NCBI GenBank assembly: GCA_002414665.1
Contig: DIAF01000035.1
Span: 44,237-108,236, forward strand
Source: Halieaceae bacterium UBA5085
Lineage (GTDB): Bacteria > Pseudomonadota > Gammaproteobacteria > Pseudomonadales > Halieaceae
Direction of reading: 5' to 3'
DNA length: 64,000 nt
In this document: one piece after another, positions 25,736 through 34,868 of the stretch
Numbering within the stretch: position 1 is the stretch's first letter
Layout of the letters: each line of letters starts with the position of its first letter
The notes under the pieces: model-generated
The model's input: the letters and a program-made list of their open reading frames with translations, nothing else
Database searches by the model: none
What the model was told of the DNA's origin: nothing
Translations under genes and position numbers: made by a program

Positions 25736-28295
25736 ACGTATCAAGAACACCGCCGCTGGCGTCGTCGCCAGCAAGGCGACGCTATACCGTATTCTCCTGA
25801 TAGCCGTGCTGGTTATCCTGTTGCCTGTACTGCTTGGCTTCGCTTACCTCGCGCTGCTGCGCGATGCCGGCTTGCAGGACCGGCACACGCGCGCAGCGGT
25901 CAACATTATCGCCAGCGAACAGGCACGCGCCCTGGCGCAGGTCGCCGGCGACCTGCGCATGCGTCTGCAACAGGTGGCGGACAGCGCTCTGGGGCAACAA
26001 CTGCTGGTCGCCGATGAAGCCGCGGCTGAACCGTTGGAACGGCAGATCCTGCGGCTGTTCCCGGAGTTCAACGAGGTGCGCGCCCTGCTGCTGAGTGACC
26101 TCGGGACCGCCAGTCTGACTGGATCCAGTCACCAGTTGCGCAACCATATTGAACTTGACCTGGTGCGCCGCGCCACAGCAGGGGACCCAAGCCAGCCGGA
26201 AACCTACCGGGCCGATGGCCAGATTTACACCTCCATGGCGCAGCTGGTGCGCTCGGACGAAAGCCCCGGGCGCCAGACCGTGATTCTGGGCACCTTCGAC
26301 AACGCCCTCATCCCCCGCTGGCTGGAACTGGCCGACCCCGCCAATGGCCAGGTCACACTGACCCAGAGTCATATACAGAACGGTGTCGAGCTGATCACCG
26401 TGGGCAGCGCCAACGCCGAGGGTGAGCGCTACCGCGTGGTGTACACCGTGCCGGATACCAGCTGGCAGCTCGAGTTCACACCATCGGATGCCCTGATTGC
26501 ACAATTCCAGGTCAACCGCCTGCCGTTGCTGCTGATACTGGCCGTGGTCCTGCTGGGCCTGGTCGGGGGACTGCTGTTGCTGGTTTCACGAATACCCGGG
26601 TTGCTGGCCAGCGATGTGGCCCAGATCATTCGCGGCGCCGGGTTGCGGGGCCAGGTCCAATTGCACCTGCCGCACCTGGTGCCCCTCGGGGAACACCTGC
26701 GCAAGTTACTCACTGAACACCGGGGCCACAGCGCTGTCGATGACGAAGATCCTGACACCGTGGTTGCTGAGGAGCCCAGGAACAGTCAGGCAGATAACCA
26801 CCTGATGCACCCGCTGTTTCAACGCACGCCGCTGGTTGAAGAACACTCGGCAGAAGACACCCGCGACGATGACGACATGGAAACCATGGATGTCACGCAG
26901 GAGCCGGTGCTCAACGCCGAGGAGTTCCTGCCCGCACAGATCTTTCGCGCTTACGATATTCGAGGCGACGCCGAGCGCGAGCTGGGCGACACCACGGTCA
27001 GCCTGATCGGACGCGCTCTAGGCACCATTGCTGCGCAGAATGGCGAGAATACGCTGATCGTCGGCGCTGATGGGCGCACCTCCAGCCCGCGCATCAAATC
27101 CGCCCTGATCAAGGCGCTGCTCAGTACGGGCCGGGACGTCATTGACATCGGTGTCGTACCGACACCGCTGCTGTACTACGCCACTTGCACCCTGCAAACA
27201 CGTTCCGGCGTGATGATTACGGGCAGCCACAACCCCGCCTCCGCCAACGGACTCAAGATCGTATTGAAGAACGCACCCAGCGCGGCAGGCCTGATGCAGC
27301 GCATACGGGAAAGCGCCCTGGGCGGCGATTTCCGTGAGGGCCGCGGCACGTTGTCGAAGGCCAACCCTCTCGCCGCGTACCTTGAAGAAATCATCAGCGA
27401 TATCACGCTGCCGGTGCCCTTGAAAGTCGTCGTCGACGCCGGCAACGGGGCCACCAGTGATATCGCACCGCAGCTGTTTGCCGAGCTGGGCTGCGACGTC
27501 ATGCAGCTCTACTGTGAGATGGACGGTCGCTTTCCCAACCGCTCGCCAGACACCAGCCGCGAGGAAAACCTCGCCGACCTTGCAGCGGCGGTGCGTCACA
27601 ACCGCGCCGACCTGGGGGTCGCGTTCGACGGTGACGGGGATCGGGTTGCCGTGGTGACAGGCTCTGGCCGAATACTGCGCACGGATCAGCTGATGATGCT
27701 CTATGTAGAGGATGTGGTCTCGAGGAATCCCGGTACCGACGTCGTGTTTGACGTGAAATGCAGCCGCAACCTCGGCCAGCTGATTGTCGAGCACGGCGGC
27801 AGGCCCGTACTGTCGAAAACAGGCCATGCGTTCATGCGGGAGAAAATGCTGGAGACCCATGCGCTGCTCGGCGGCGAGTTCTCCGGGCACATATTCTTCG
27901 GTGAACGCTGGCACGGTTTCGACGATGGCATGTACGCCGCGGTGCGCCTGGCCGAGATACTCAGCAACCAGAACCAGACCCTCGACGAATTGCTCGACGC
28001 ACTGCCCCAGTCAGCCAATACGCCCGAGATCCTGATCCCCGTCCCCGATGCCGACAAGTTCGCCCTGGTGCAGCAACTGATAGACGGCGCCTACTTCCCC
28101 GAAGGCAAGGTCAACACCCTGGACGGCCTGCGTGTAGACTTCAACGACGGCTGGGGCCTGGTGCGAGCCTCAAACACCTCAGCGGCGCTCACCGCGCGCT
28201 TCGAGGCCTCCACAGCCGAGCGCTTGCGCGCTATCATGACCGACTTCCGAGATCAGATGGCTGTGGTGTCACCGCAACTGACGCTGCCCGAATAA
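25728..28295 (+). CDS. algC: Membrane-anchored phosphomannomutase/phosphoglucomutase (AlgC-type)
   Basis: An 855-residue protein. Residues 1-400 form a sensor-like module: a membrane helix at about 20-42, a periplasmic region of about 215 residues, a second helix at about 264-287, then an acidic linker. Residues 400-855 are a full alpha-D-phosphohexomutase. The phosphoserine loop TGSHNP has Ser500, the metal loop is DGDGDRV, and the sugar loop is GGEFSGH. AlgC interconverts 1- and 6-phosphates of mannose/glucose for alginate, LPS or other exopolysaccharides. Long forms are known in pseudomonads. It overlaps coaBC by 8 nt and precedes argB by 43 bp. Confidence 0.9.
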   Translation: MAKRIKNTAAGVVASKATLYRILLIAVLVILLPVLLGFAYLALLRDAGLQDRHTRAAVNIIASEQARALAQVAGDLRMRLQQVADSALGQQLLVADEAAAEPLERQILRLFPEFNEVRALLLSDLGTASLTGSSHQLRNHIELDLVRRATAGDPSQPETYRADGQIYTSMAQLVRSDESPGRQTVILGTFDNALIPRWLELADPANGQVTLTQSHIQNGVELITVGSANAEGERYRVVYTVPDTSWQLEFTPSDALIAQFQVNRLPLLLILAVVLLGLVGGLLLLVSRIPGLLASDVAQIIRGAGLRGQVQLHLPHLVPLGEHLRKLLTEHRGHSAVDDEDPDTVVAEEPRNSQADNHLMHPLFQRTPLVEEHSAEDTRDDDDMETMDVTQEPVLNAEEFLPAQIFRAYDIRGDAERELGDTTVSLIGRALGTIAAQNGENTLIVGADGRTSSPRIKSALIKALLSTGRDVIDIGVVPTPLLYYATCTLQTRSGVMITGSHNPASANGLKIVLKNAPSAAGLMQRIRESALGGDFREGRGTLSKANPLAAYLEEIISDITLPVPLKVVVDAGNGATSDIAPQLFAELGCDVMQLYCEMDGRFPNRSPDTSREENLADLAAAVRHNRADLGVAFDGDGDRVAVVTGSGRILRTDQLMMLYVEDVVSRNPGTDVVFDVKCSRNLGQLIVEHGGRPVLSKTGHAFMREKMLETHALLGGEFSGHIFFGERWHGFDDGMYAAVRLAEILSNQNQTLDELLDALPQSANTPEILIPVPDADKFALVQQLIDGAYFPEGKVNTLDGLRVDFNDGWGLVRASNTSAALTARFEASTAERLRAIMTDFRDQMAVVSPQLTLPE

Positions 28296-28338
28296 CCCGA
28301 TTTACAGCGGCCCCCTGTGGGCCACCCCAGGAAACCCT

Positions 28339-29241
28339 ATGTCACTCGATCGCGAATCCGCCCTGAATATCGCCAGGGTTTTGACCGAAGCACTGCCCTA
28401 TATCCAGCACTTCACCGGCAAAACCATTGTCGTGAAGTTTGGCGGCAACGCGATGGTCGATCCCCTGCTACACGAAAGCTTTGCCCGCGATATCGTATTG
28501 ATGAAGCTGGTAGGCATGAACCCGGTGGTGGTGCACGGTGGCGGCCCGCAGATCGGTGAGCTGCTGAAGAAGCTCAACATCCACACCGAGTTCGTCAACG
28601 GCATGCGCGTCACTGACAGCGAAACCATGGATGTGGTGGAGATGGTGCTGGGCGGCAGCGTCAACAAGGAAATTGTCTCGTCGATCAGCCGCGCGGGGGG
28701 CAAGGCGATTGGCGTCACCGGCAAGGACGGGCAGCTGATTCGCGCGCGCAAACTCACAGTGAACCGCTACAGCCCGGAACTTGGTGCCTCGGAGATCGTC
28801 GATATCGGCCATGTGGGGGAAGTCGACCAGATCGATACGGAGGTGCTGAACGTCATCCTCGGCAGCCATTTCATCCCGGTCATTGCGCCCATTGGGGTGG
28901 ACCATGCCGGCAACACCTACAACATAAACGCCGATCTGGTCGCCAGCAAGATTGCCCAGGTGATGCGGGCCGAAAAACTGATGTTGCTGACCAATGTCTC
29001 GGGCCTTCTGGACAAGCAGGGAAACATCCTCACGGGCCTCAGCACTCGCCAGGTGGACGCGCTGATCGAGGACGGCACCATCAGCGGGGGCATGTTGCCA
29101 AAAATCGGCTGTGCCCTTGATGCAGTGAAATCCGGTGTGGCAAGCGCCCATATCATCGACGGCCGGGTGCCCCATGCGGTCTTGCTGGAAATCTTCACCG
29201 ACACCGGCATAGGTACACTGATCACCGGCCGCTCGAGCTAA
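28339..29241 (+). CDS. argB: Acetylglutamate kinase
   Basis: Phosphorylates N-acetylglutamate in arginine synthesis. The 300-residue product has VVKFGGNAM (phosphate binding), VVHGGGPQIGELL (substrate), and the C-terminal GGMLPKIGCALDAV. The N-terminal extension with YIQHFTGKT is typical of arginine-inhibited hexameric forms. It lies between algC and slmA. Confidence 0.96.
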   Translation: MSLDRESALNIARVLTEALPYIQHFTGKTIVVKFGGNAMVDPLLHESFARDIVLMKLVGMNPVVVHGGGPQIGELLKKLNIHTEFVNGMRVTDSETMDVVEMVLGGSVNKEIVSSISRAGGKAIGVTGKDGQLIRARKLTVNRYSPELGASEIVDIGHVGEVDQIDTEVLNVILGSHFIPVIAPIGVDHAGNTYNINADLVASKIAQVMRAEKLMLLTNVSGLLDKQGNILTGLSTRQVDALIEDGTISGGMLPKIGCALDAVKSGVASAHIIDGRVPHAVLLEIFTDTGIGTLITGRSS

Positions 29242-29325
29242 ACCCGCTCGCCAATCCGGTTAGCGTGTTGCAGCGGCCCCGGCGAGCCGATAGCATTAGA
29301 GCACCCGCCAATGATCGTGAGCGAC

Positions 29326-29961
29326 ATGCCGCCGAAAAAATCCCAACGCCGTCAGCAGATCCTGGAAGCCCTCGCCCAGATGCTGGAGGCAAGCCCCGGC
29401 AACCGCATCACCACCGCTGGGCTGGCCCGCGAGGTTGGCGTTTCCGAAGCGGCGCTCTATCGTCATTTCCCCAGCAAGGGGAAAATGTTCGAGGGCCTGA
29501 TCGAGTTTATAGAAGACACCCTGTTTTCCCGCATCAACATCATTCTCAGTGAGGAACCCGGCGTAGCCAGGCGCTGCGAAAAAATGTTGCTGCTGTTGCT
29601 GGCCTTTACCGAACGCAACCCGGGTATCACCCGCATACTCACCGGCGATGCCCTCGCCGGAGAAAATGATCGGCTGCACCAGCGCGTGGCACAGCTGTTC
29701 GACCGCTATGAGACCCAGCTCAAACAGGTGCTGCGCGAAGCCGAGCTGCGGGAAGGCCTGCGACCGGTGATCCCGCTGCCCGCGGCCGCCAATCTGTTGA
29801 TGGCCACGGCGGAAGGGCGCATTGCACAGTTTGTGCGCAGCGGCTTCAGCCGTTCCCCGACGGAAAACTGGCAGGAGCAGTGGTCCCTCTTGCTGAACGG
29901 CTTCTTTCGCCAGGCGGTGACCTCTCCCCTGGTGGATCCGGCCGGTTCTGCGGCTCGCTGA
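29326..29961 (+). CDS. slmA: Nucleoid occlusion factor SlmA
   Basis: TetR-family DNA-binding protein that inhibits FtsZ ring assembly over the nucleoid. The product is 211 residues from ATG 29326 (PPKKSQRRQQILEALAQML). The helix-turn-helix spans about residues 28-50 (ITTAGLAREVGVSEAALYRHF), split here as TTAGLAREVGVS and EAALYRHFPSKG. ERNPGITRILTGDAL is characteristic of SlmA rather than other TetR proteins. An in-frame ATG lies at 29311 but has no ribosome binding site. Confidence 0.94.
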   Translation: MPPKKSQRRQQILEALAQMLEASPGNRITTAGLAREVGVSEAALYRHFPSKGKMFEGLIEFIEDTLFSRINIILSEEPGVARRCEKMLLLLLAFTERNPGITRILTGDALAGENDRLHQRVAQLFDRYETQLKQVLREAELREGLRPVIPLPAAANLLMATAEGRIAQFVRSGFSRSPTENWQEQWSLLLNGFFRQAVTSPLVDPAGSAAR

Positions 29962-30012
29962 CGCCGGTTTCGTCGCGCCCACGCCTGGCGCGCGCCCACA
30001 ATCGACTCCCCA

Positions 30013-30047
30013 TAAAAAAGCCCCGCAGGCTTTTCACCTGCGGGGCT
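30013..30047 (-). terminator. Intrinsic terminator after the sulfatase gene
   Basis: An 11-bp perfect stem (AGCCCCGCAGG at 30019-30029 with CCTGCGGGGCT at 30037-30047) has a 7-nt loop. On the minus strand it is followed directly by TTTTTTAT. It lies 15 bp after the sulfatase stop and shows no T-run on the plus strand, so it terminates the sulfatase transcript. Confidence 0.9.
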
Positions 30048-30061
30048 GTGGGTAAATCGCC

Positions 30062-31621
30062 TCAGGGCGTGCCGGCGGGTGTTGTCAGCTTCTCCATCAC
30101 CTGGTCCAGCGAGAAGCTGGCGGCCTTCTGCCGGGGTGGGTACTCCTTGAAGGTCGCCAGGAACTGGGCAACGTAGTCCTGAGCCGGTACCAGCAGGTAC
30201 GCCCGGTCAATCATCCAGTCGTAGTAGGTATTGGACGTGATCTGGGCGCGCTCGTAGGGGTCGCGGCGCAGGTTGAAGATGTAGGGGAGACGCAGCTCCA
30301 CAAACGGCTCCTGCCAGGCCTGCAGTGTTTGCGCAACCCGCTGCTCCAGGAACACCAGCTTCCAGGCGTCGTAACGCAGGGCGGTGAGGTCGCCATCATC
30401 CGAGAAGTAGAAAATCTCGCGACGCGGCCCGGTATCCACTTCCCCGGTGAGGAAGGGCAGGAAGTTGTAACCGTCCAGGTGCACCTTGTACCGGCGGTTG
30501 ATCGCACGGTGGCCCTTGAGCAGCTTTTCCTTGACGTCCGGCTCGCCAGCCACCGCCAGGAACGTGGGCAGCCAGTCCATGTGGTGCATTATGTCGTTGG
30601 ACACACTGCCGGCGGGAATCTTGCCCGGCCAGCGCACTGCTGCGGGAACACGCCACCCGCCTTCCCAGTTGGTGTTCTTCTCACCGCGGAAAGGTGTCAT
30701 GGCGGCGTCAGGCCAGGTGTTCATGTGCGGGCCGTTGTCGGTGGAGTAAAACACCAGCGTGTTGTCCGCAACTCCCAGTTCGTCGAGCAGGGTGAGGAAC
30801 TCGCCGATGTGCATGTCGTGCTCGATCATCCCGGCAGTGTACTCGTCGGCGTGCGGGTACTGCTTCTTCACCATCGCCATTTTTTCATCGCTGACGTGGG
30901 TGCGGAAGTGCATGCGCGTGCCACTCCACCAGACAAAGAACGGTGTGTCGGCTTTGACCGCACGGGTGATAAAGTCCTTGGCCGCGGCCACGGTTTCGTC
31001 ATCGACGGTTTCCATGCGGCGCTTGGTCAGCGGGCCGGTGTCCTCAATGCGTCCGTCTGCATAGGAACGAATGACGCCGCGCGGGCCGTATTTCTCACGG
31101 AAGGCCGGATCGGTGGGGTAGTCTTCGTTCTCTGGCTCCTCCTCCGCGTTCAGGTGGTACAGGTTGCCGAAGAACTCATCGAAGCCGTGGTTGGTGGGGA
31201 GATGCTCATCCTTGTCGCCAAGGTGGTTCTTGCCGAACTGCCCGGTCATGTAGCCGTGATTCTTCAGCAGGCCCGCGATCGTCGGGTCTTCCTCCTGCAT
31301 GCCGAGCTCTGCGCCGGGCAAGCCCACCTTCGACAGCCCCGTGCGGAACACCGACTGCCCCATGATGAATGAGGCGCGGCCAGCGGTACAGCTCTGTTCA
31401 CCGTAGTAGTCCGTAAACAACATGCCCTCGTTGGCAATACGGTCGATGTTCGGCGTGTGATAGCCCATCAGGCCCCGGGTGTAGGCGCTGATATTGGACT
31501 GGCCCACATCGTCACCCCATATCACCAGGATGTTCGGTTTGTCGGCCGCCAGCGCCGAACCGGCCGATAGCGCCACAAAGAACGCCAGGCAGCGCCCGAA
31601 GCGCCGGATAATCGCATGCAT
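30062..31621 (-). CDS. Exported arylsulfatase
   Basis: Type I sulfatase of 519 residues with a signal peptide (about residues 1-26, SALAA-DKPN). It has metal-binding Asp37/Asp38 in IWGDDVG. The formylglycine site Cys78-Thr-Ala-Gly-Arg82 uses the Cys-X-Ala-X-Arg variant rather than Cys-X-Pro-X-Arg. YSTDNGPHMNTWPDA supplies further metal ligands. Formylglycine formation needs a maturase not seen in this window. It probably hydrolyses sulfate esters in the periplasm; the substrate is unknown. The neighbours are housekeeping genes, so it may be a separate acquisition. Confidence 0.92.
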   Translation of the reverse strand: MHAIIRRFGRCLAFFVALSAGSALAADKPNILVIWGDDVGQSNISAYTRGLMGYHTPNIDRIANEGMLFTDYYGEQSCTAGRASFIMGQSVFRTGLSKVGLPGAELGMQEEDPTIAGLLKNHGYMTGQFGKNHLGDKDEHLPTNHGFDEFFGNLYHLNAEEEPENEDYPTDPAFREKYGPRGVIRSYADGRIEDTGPLTKRRMETVDDETVAAAKDFITRAVKADTPFFVWWSGTRMHFRTHVSDEKMAMVKKQYPHADEYTAGMIEHDMHIGEFLTLLDELGVADNTLVFYSTDNGPHMNTWPDAAMTPFRGEKNTNWEGGWRVPAAVRWPGKIPAGSVSNDIMHHMDWLPTFLAVAGEPDVKEKLLKGHRAINRRYKVHLDGYNFLPFLTGEVDTGPRREIFYFSDDGDLTALRYDAWKLVFLEQRVAQTLQAWQEPFVELRLPYIFNLRRDPYERAQITSNTYYDWMIDRAYLLVPAQDYVAQFLATFKEYPPRQKAASFSLDQVMEKLTTPAGTP

Positions 31622-31662
31622 ACTCTACCCCTCACTGTTTTTCTTGATTTCTCACTTAAGAG

Positions 31663-31686
31663 TTGCACATTGTGGCAAAAGTGCAA
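31663..31686. promoter_or_regulatory. Dyad upstream of the sulfatase gene
   Basis: TTGCAC (31663-31668) and GTGCAA (31681-31686) form a 6-bp inverted repeat with a 12-nt spacer, about 42 bp upstream of the sulfatase start. On the minus strand TTGCAC could also be a -35 hexamer. It may be a repressor site; support is weak. Confidence 0.25.
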
Positions 31687-31732
31687 GGAAAAATGCGGGA
31701 TGCTGTTATGACAGCGCCACCCGACAGCAGCG

Positions 31733-32404
31733 CTAGTCCGCCCTTGCGGCTTTTGAGCTCAGCTCGCGGCGCAGGCGCACCGCCTCCTCCAGCATCCTGA
31801 AGCGCTCGATGTCGGCTTCGAAACTGGCCCGCACTTCCTCAACTTCTCCATTGCGGTCGGCTATTTGGCGATCGGTGGCGGCAAGCTCCTTTTGCAGGCT
31901 GACGATCGCCTTGAGCAGGGCTTCATCCACAGTCTGGCCGCGGCGCTCAAGATCGGCGGCCTGGGACTGGTAGGTTTCGATCTGTTGCTTGTAATTGCGC
32001 CGGTTGCTTTTCAGGATACCCACCCGCAACCTCAGGTCCGCCAGCGCCCGGTCGCGGTGTGCCTCGATATCCTCGATAGAGCTGTAGCGCAACAGCAGGG
32101 TCTGGTCCCATTTGCGCAGGCGCTGCTCCTCCAGTGCCGCGGCTTCCTCCAGCCTCAGCTGCGAGTTCGCGTCCGCGAGCTCTTCGGGGGTGAGCACCCT
32201 CGGCACCACACGAATGACTACGCCACGCTCGTTCAGCACTTCGTAGCCGCGGGCAACGTATTCGGGCGGCACACTGTCGTCGACCACCACCACATCCTGG
32301 TCGTTGCGATAGCGATACAGCTCGTTGCCCTGTGCAATCGCCTGCGCCGCCAGGCAGGTGCACAACGCCGCGCTGATAACATGTATGACCGCCAGTCTTT
32401 TCAT
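31733..32404 (-). CDS. Exported DUF4124-like coiled-coil protein
   Basis: A 223-residue protein from ATG 32404. The signal peptide spans about residues 1-24 (AQAIAQ-GN). A short DUF4124-like domain (ELYRYRNDQDVVVVDDSVP) follows. From about residue 75 to the end there is a long Glu/Arg/Leu-rich coiled coil. It is probably periplasmic; the function is unknown. It is 37 bp downstream of pyrE on the same strand. The frame is open further upstream, but that part overlaps pyrE. Confidence 0.82.
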   Translation of the reverse strand: MKRLAVIHVISAALCTCLAAQAIAQGNELYRYRNDQDVVVVDDSVPPEYVARGYEVLNERGVVIRVVPRVLTPEELADANSQLRLEEAAALEEQRLRKWDQTLLLRYSSIEDIEAHRDRALADLRLRVGILKSNRRNYKQQIETYQSQAADLERRGQTVDEALLKAIVSLQKELAATDRQIADRNGEVEEVRASFEADIERFRMLEEAVRLRRELSSKAARAD

Positions 32405-32441
32405 GGCGTCCAATATAGAGGTTGCCAGCCGGGGCAACAAG

Positions 32442-33086
32442 TCATACCCCGTAGCGCTTTCGGTAATCGCGCATGGCGGCCAGCACATCCGTATAGGCCT
32501 CTCCCGCAGCCTGCAGGTAATCGATGATGTGGCCCATGTTGATAATGCTGAGCACCGGAATACCCTGCTCACGCTCGAGCTCCTGTATCGCAGAGGCGGA
32601 GCCGGCACCGCGCTCCTGGCGGTCGAGGCCGATGGCAACGCCGGCAAGCCGCGCGCCTGCTGCCTCTATCATGCCGATGACTTCGCGTACTGCGGTGCCC
32701 GCGGTGATCACGTCGTCGATGACCAGCACGCGGCCCTGCAGCGGCGCCCCTACCAGGGTACCCCCTTCGCCGTGAGTCTTGGCTTCCTTGCGGTTATAGG
32801 CGAAGGGCACGTCACGCCCGTGGTGGTCGGCGAGAGCCACGGCGGTCGCAGCTGCGAGCGGAATGCCCTTGTAGGCCGGCCCGAGCAGAACATCGAAGTC
32901 GATTCCTGACTCTACGATGCTCTGCGCATAGCAGCGCCCGAGGGTTGCCAGCGCCGCCCCGCTGGAGAACGCCCCTGCATTGAAGAAATAGGGGCTGACG
33001 CGTCCGGACTTCAGCGTGAACTCGCCAAACTTGAGAACATCGTGACGGCGTGCGAGTTCTATGAACTCCTGCTGGTATGCGTTCAT
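32442..33086 (-). CDS. pyrE: Orotate phosphoribosyltransferase
   Basis: Pyrimidine synthesis enzyme forming OMP from orotate and PRPP. The 214-residue product has FKLKSGR-like FTLKSGRVSPYFFN at the N-terminus, the catalytic-loop region FAYNRKEAKTHGEGG, and the PRPP-binding motif VLVIDDVITAGTA. It is divergent from crc over a 193-bp spacer, the same pairing as in Pseudomonas. Confidence 0.96.
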   Translation of the reverse strand: MNAYQQEFIELARRHDVLKFGEFTLKSGRVSPYFFNAGAFSSGAALATLGRCYAQSIVESGIDFDVLLGPAYKGIPLAAATAVALADHHGRDVPFAYNRKEAKTHGEGGTLVGAPLQGRVLVIDDVITAGTAVREVIGMIEAAGARLAGVAIGLDRQERGAGSASAIQELEREQGIPVLSIINMGHIIDYLQAAGEAYTDVLAAMRDYRKRYGV

Positions 33087-33279
33087 ATGGGACTCCGAAG
33101 GGGAGTAAGAGCTGCGAATTGGCCGGTTTGGGGTTATGCTTTTCCAGTGACGCCGGTATCATAGGCAGCGTGGAGCCAGAAGCGTTCCACTTCTACCGGG
33201 ATTGGACATTCGACACATTGCCGCCGCCCGGCGAACCCGAACTCGGCATGATACACGCTCTCTCAGCAAGGGGCCAAGA

Positions 33280-34044
33280 ATGAGGATCATCAGCTTCAGT
33301 GCCGACGGCATCCAGAACGCCGCTGGTAACGGATTTTATGACTGGCTGAGCGAGCAGGATGCTGACTTTATCTGTATCCAGGACCTGCGCTGCACCGAGT
33401 ACGACCTTCGGGACGATCTTTACTTTCCGCCCGAATACAACGCCTATTTTTATGACGATGTGGACGGCAAGTCCAACGGCGTGGCCATTTACTGCCGCAA
33501 GCTGCCAAAGGCCATCATGACCGGTCTCGGGTTCACCGATTTCGATATGGAAGGTCGCTATATCCAGGCTGACTACGAAAACCTCAGTGTAGGCTGCCTG
33601 CTGGCCCCCTATGCGGCGCCCGGCAACGCAGAACAGCTGGCGCGAAAAAACGAGTTTTACAGCCTGCTGCAGAACCACCTGCAGAAAATTCGCAACAAAC
33701 GCCGCGAGTTCATCATCTGCGGCAACTGGCACCTGGCCCACACCGCAGCCGATGTCCAGGACACGGAGCGCAACAGTACGGTTCCCGGTTTCCTCGCTGA
33801 AGAGCGGCAGTGGATGGACGAACTCATCGACGGCGGCTATGTCGATGCATTCCGGGAAATCAACTCCGACCGTGATGAGTTCAGCTGGTGGCCGGACGGT
33901 GAGCCGGGCAGCAACGGCTGGCGTACCGACTTCCAGATTATTTCGAAGGGCCTGAAGTACGCGGTGGACTACGGCGCCATCTACAAGGCGCGAGTGTTCT
34001 CCACCCACGCCCCGGTCATCATGGATTACGACATCGAAGTCTGA
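33280..34044 (+). CDS. crc: Crc homologue (catabolite repression control, exonuclease III fold)
   Basis: In Pseudomonas, Crc acts with Hfq to repress translation of catabolic mRNAs; it does not act as a nuclease. This 254-residue protein from ATG 33280 has the exonuclease III fold but altered catalytic positions. QDLR (Asp35) replaces the usual QETK Glu. GNWH (Asn149, His151) replaces the GDxN Asp/Asn pair. The terminal STHAPV keeps the His (243) but has Thr in place of Asp. Position between pyrE and rph matches pseudomonad crc. The start follows GGGGCCAAGA, a moderate ribosome binding site. Confidence 0.88.
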   Translation: MRIISFSADGIQNAAGNGFYDWLSEQDADFICIQDLRCTEYDLRDDLYFPPEYNAYFYDDVDGKSNGVAIYCRKLPKAIMTGLGFTDFDMEGRYIQADYENLSVGCLLAPYAAPGNAEQLARKNEFYSLLQNHLQKIRNKRREFIICGNWHLAHTAADVQDTERNSTVPGFLAEERQWMDELIDGGYVDAFREINSDRDEFSWWPDGEPGSNGWRTDFQIISKGLKYAVDYGAIYKARVFSTHAPVIMDYDIEV

Positions 34045-34050
34045 GCCGGT

Positions 34051-34770
34051 TCAACCCGCCAGCGCCCGCCTCTGGGCCTCGAAAAGCTGGCGTATGCCGG
34101 TTTCTGCCAGGTCCAGCATGGCGTTCATTTCATCGCGCTGGAAGGGCTGTCCCTCGGCGGTGCCCTGTACCTCGATGAAGCCGCCGTCCTCACCCATCAC
34201 GACATTCATGTCTGTATCGGCCCGGGAATCCTCACGGTAATCCAGGTCCAGCACGGGTACGCCCTGGAATACACCGACGGACACCGACGCCACCATCTGC
34301 AACAGCGGGTCGGTGGTGATCAGCTTCTTGCGCTGCAGGTGATTCAGGGCATCCACCAGCGCCACGCAGGCACCGGTAATGGCCGCAGTCCGGGTGCCAC
34401 CGTCAGCCTGAATCACATCGCAGTCAACGGTGATGGTAAATTCACCCAGCTTTTTCAGATCCACCGCCGAGCGCAGCGAGCGACCGATCAGGCGCTGTAT
34501 CTCCAGCGTGCGACCGCCTTGTTTGCCGCGACTGGCCTCACGATCCATGCGCGAACCGGTAGAGCGCGGCAGCATGCCGTACTCGGCAGTGACCCAGCCG
34601 CTGCCCGTACCGCGCAGGAAGCGGGGTACGCCGGGCTCAACCGACGCTGTGCAGATGACCCGCGTGGCGCCGAACTCGACCAGCACAGAACCCTCCGCGT
34701 GGCAGGTGAAATCCCGGGTGAGGGTGACAGTTCTCAGGTCTTCGGGCGCGCGGCCGCTGGGTCGTTGCAT
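34051..34770 (-). CDS. rph: Ribonuclease PH
   Basis: Phosphorolytic 3'-5' exoribonuclease trimming tRNA 3' ends. From ATG 34770 it is 239 residues. It has RPSGRAPEDLR, EYGMLPRSTGSR, the GRTLEIQRLIGRSLR helix, the phosphate-binding GGTRTAAITGA and the metal-site DLDYREDSRADTDMN. A longer frame upstream would overlap the esterase region and is not RNase PH-like. It converges with crc, 6 bp apart. Confidence 0.96.
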   Translation of the reverse strand: MQRPSGRAPEDLRTVTLTRDFTCHAEGSVLVEFGATRVICTASVEPGVPRFLRGTGSGWVTAEYGMLPRSTGSRMDREASRGKQGGRTLEIQRLIGRSLRSAVDLKKLGEFTITVDCDVIQADGGTRTAAITGACVALVDALNHLQRKKLITTDPLLQMVASVSVGVFQGVPVLDLDYREDSRADTDMNVVMGEDGGFIEVQGTAEGQPFQRDEMNAMLDLAETGIRQLFEAQRRALAG

Positions 34771-34868
34771 GGGGAGTCTCCGGTCAATGGGTGGCGCAGT
34801 ATACGCGAGCCGGGAGCCGGCTGCAGTGCGCCACCGGCCGGCCACCCGTGCCGGGCGGCACCAGGCAC

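Noticed and set aside
30329..31372. 347-codon plus-strand frame opposite the sulfatase
   Set aside because: Antisense shadow of a well-supported sulfatase; no motifs or ribosome binding site.
33280..34044. Active exonuclease III (xthA)
   Set aside because: Catalytic Glu, Asp and Asn positions are substituted and the locus matches crc.
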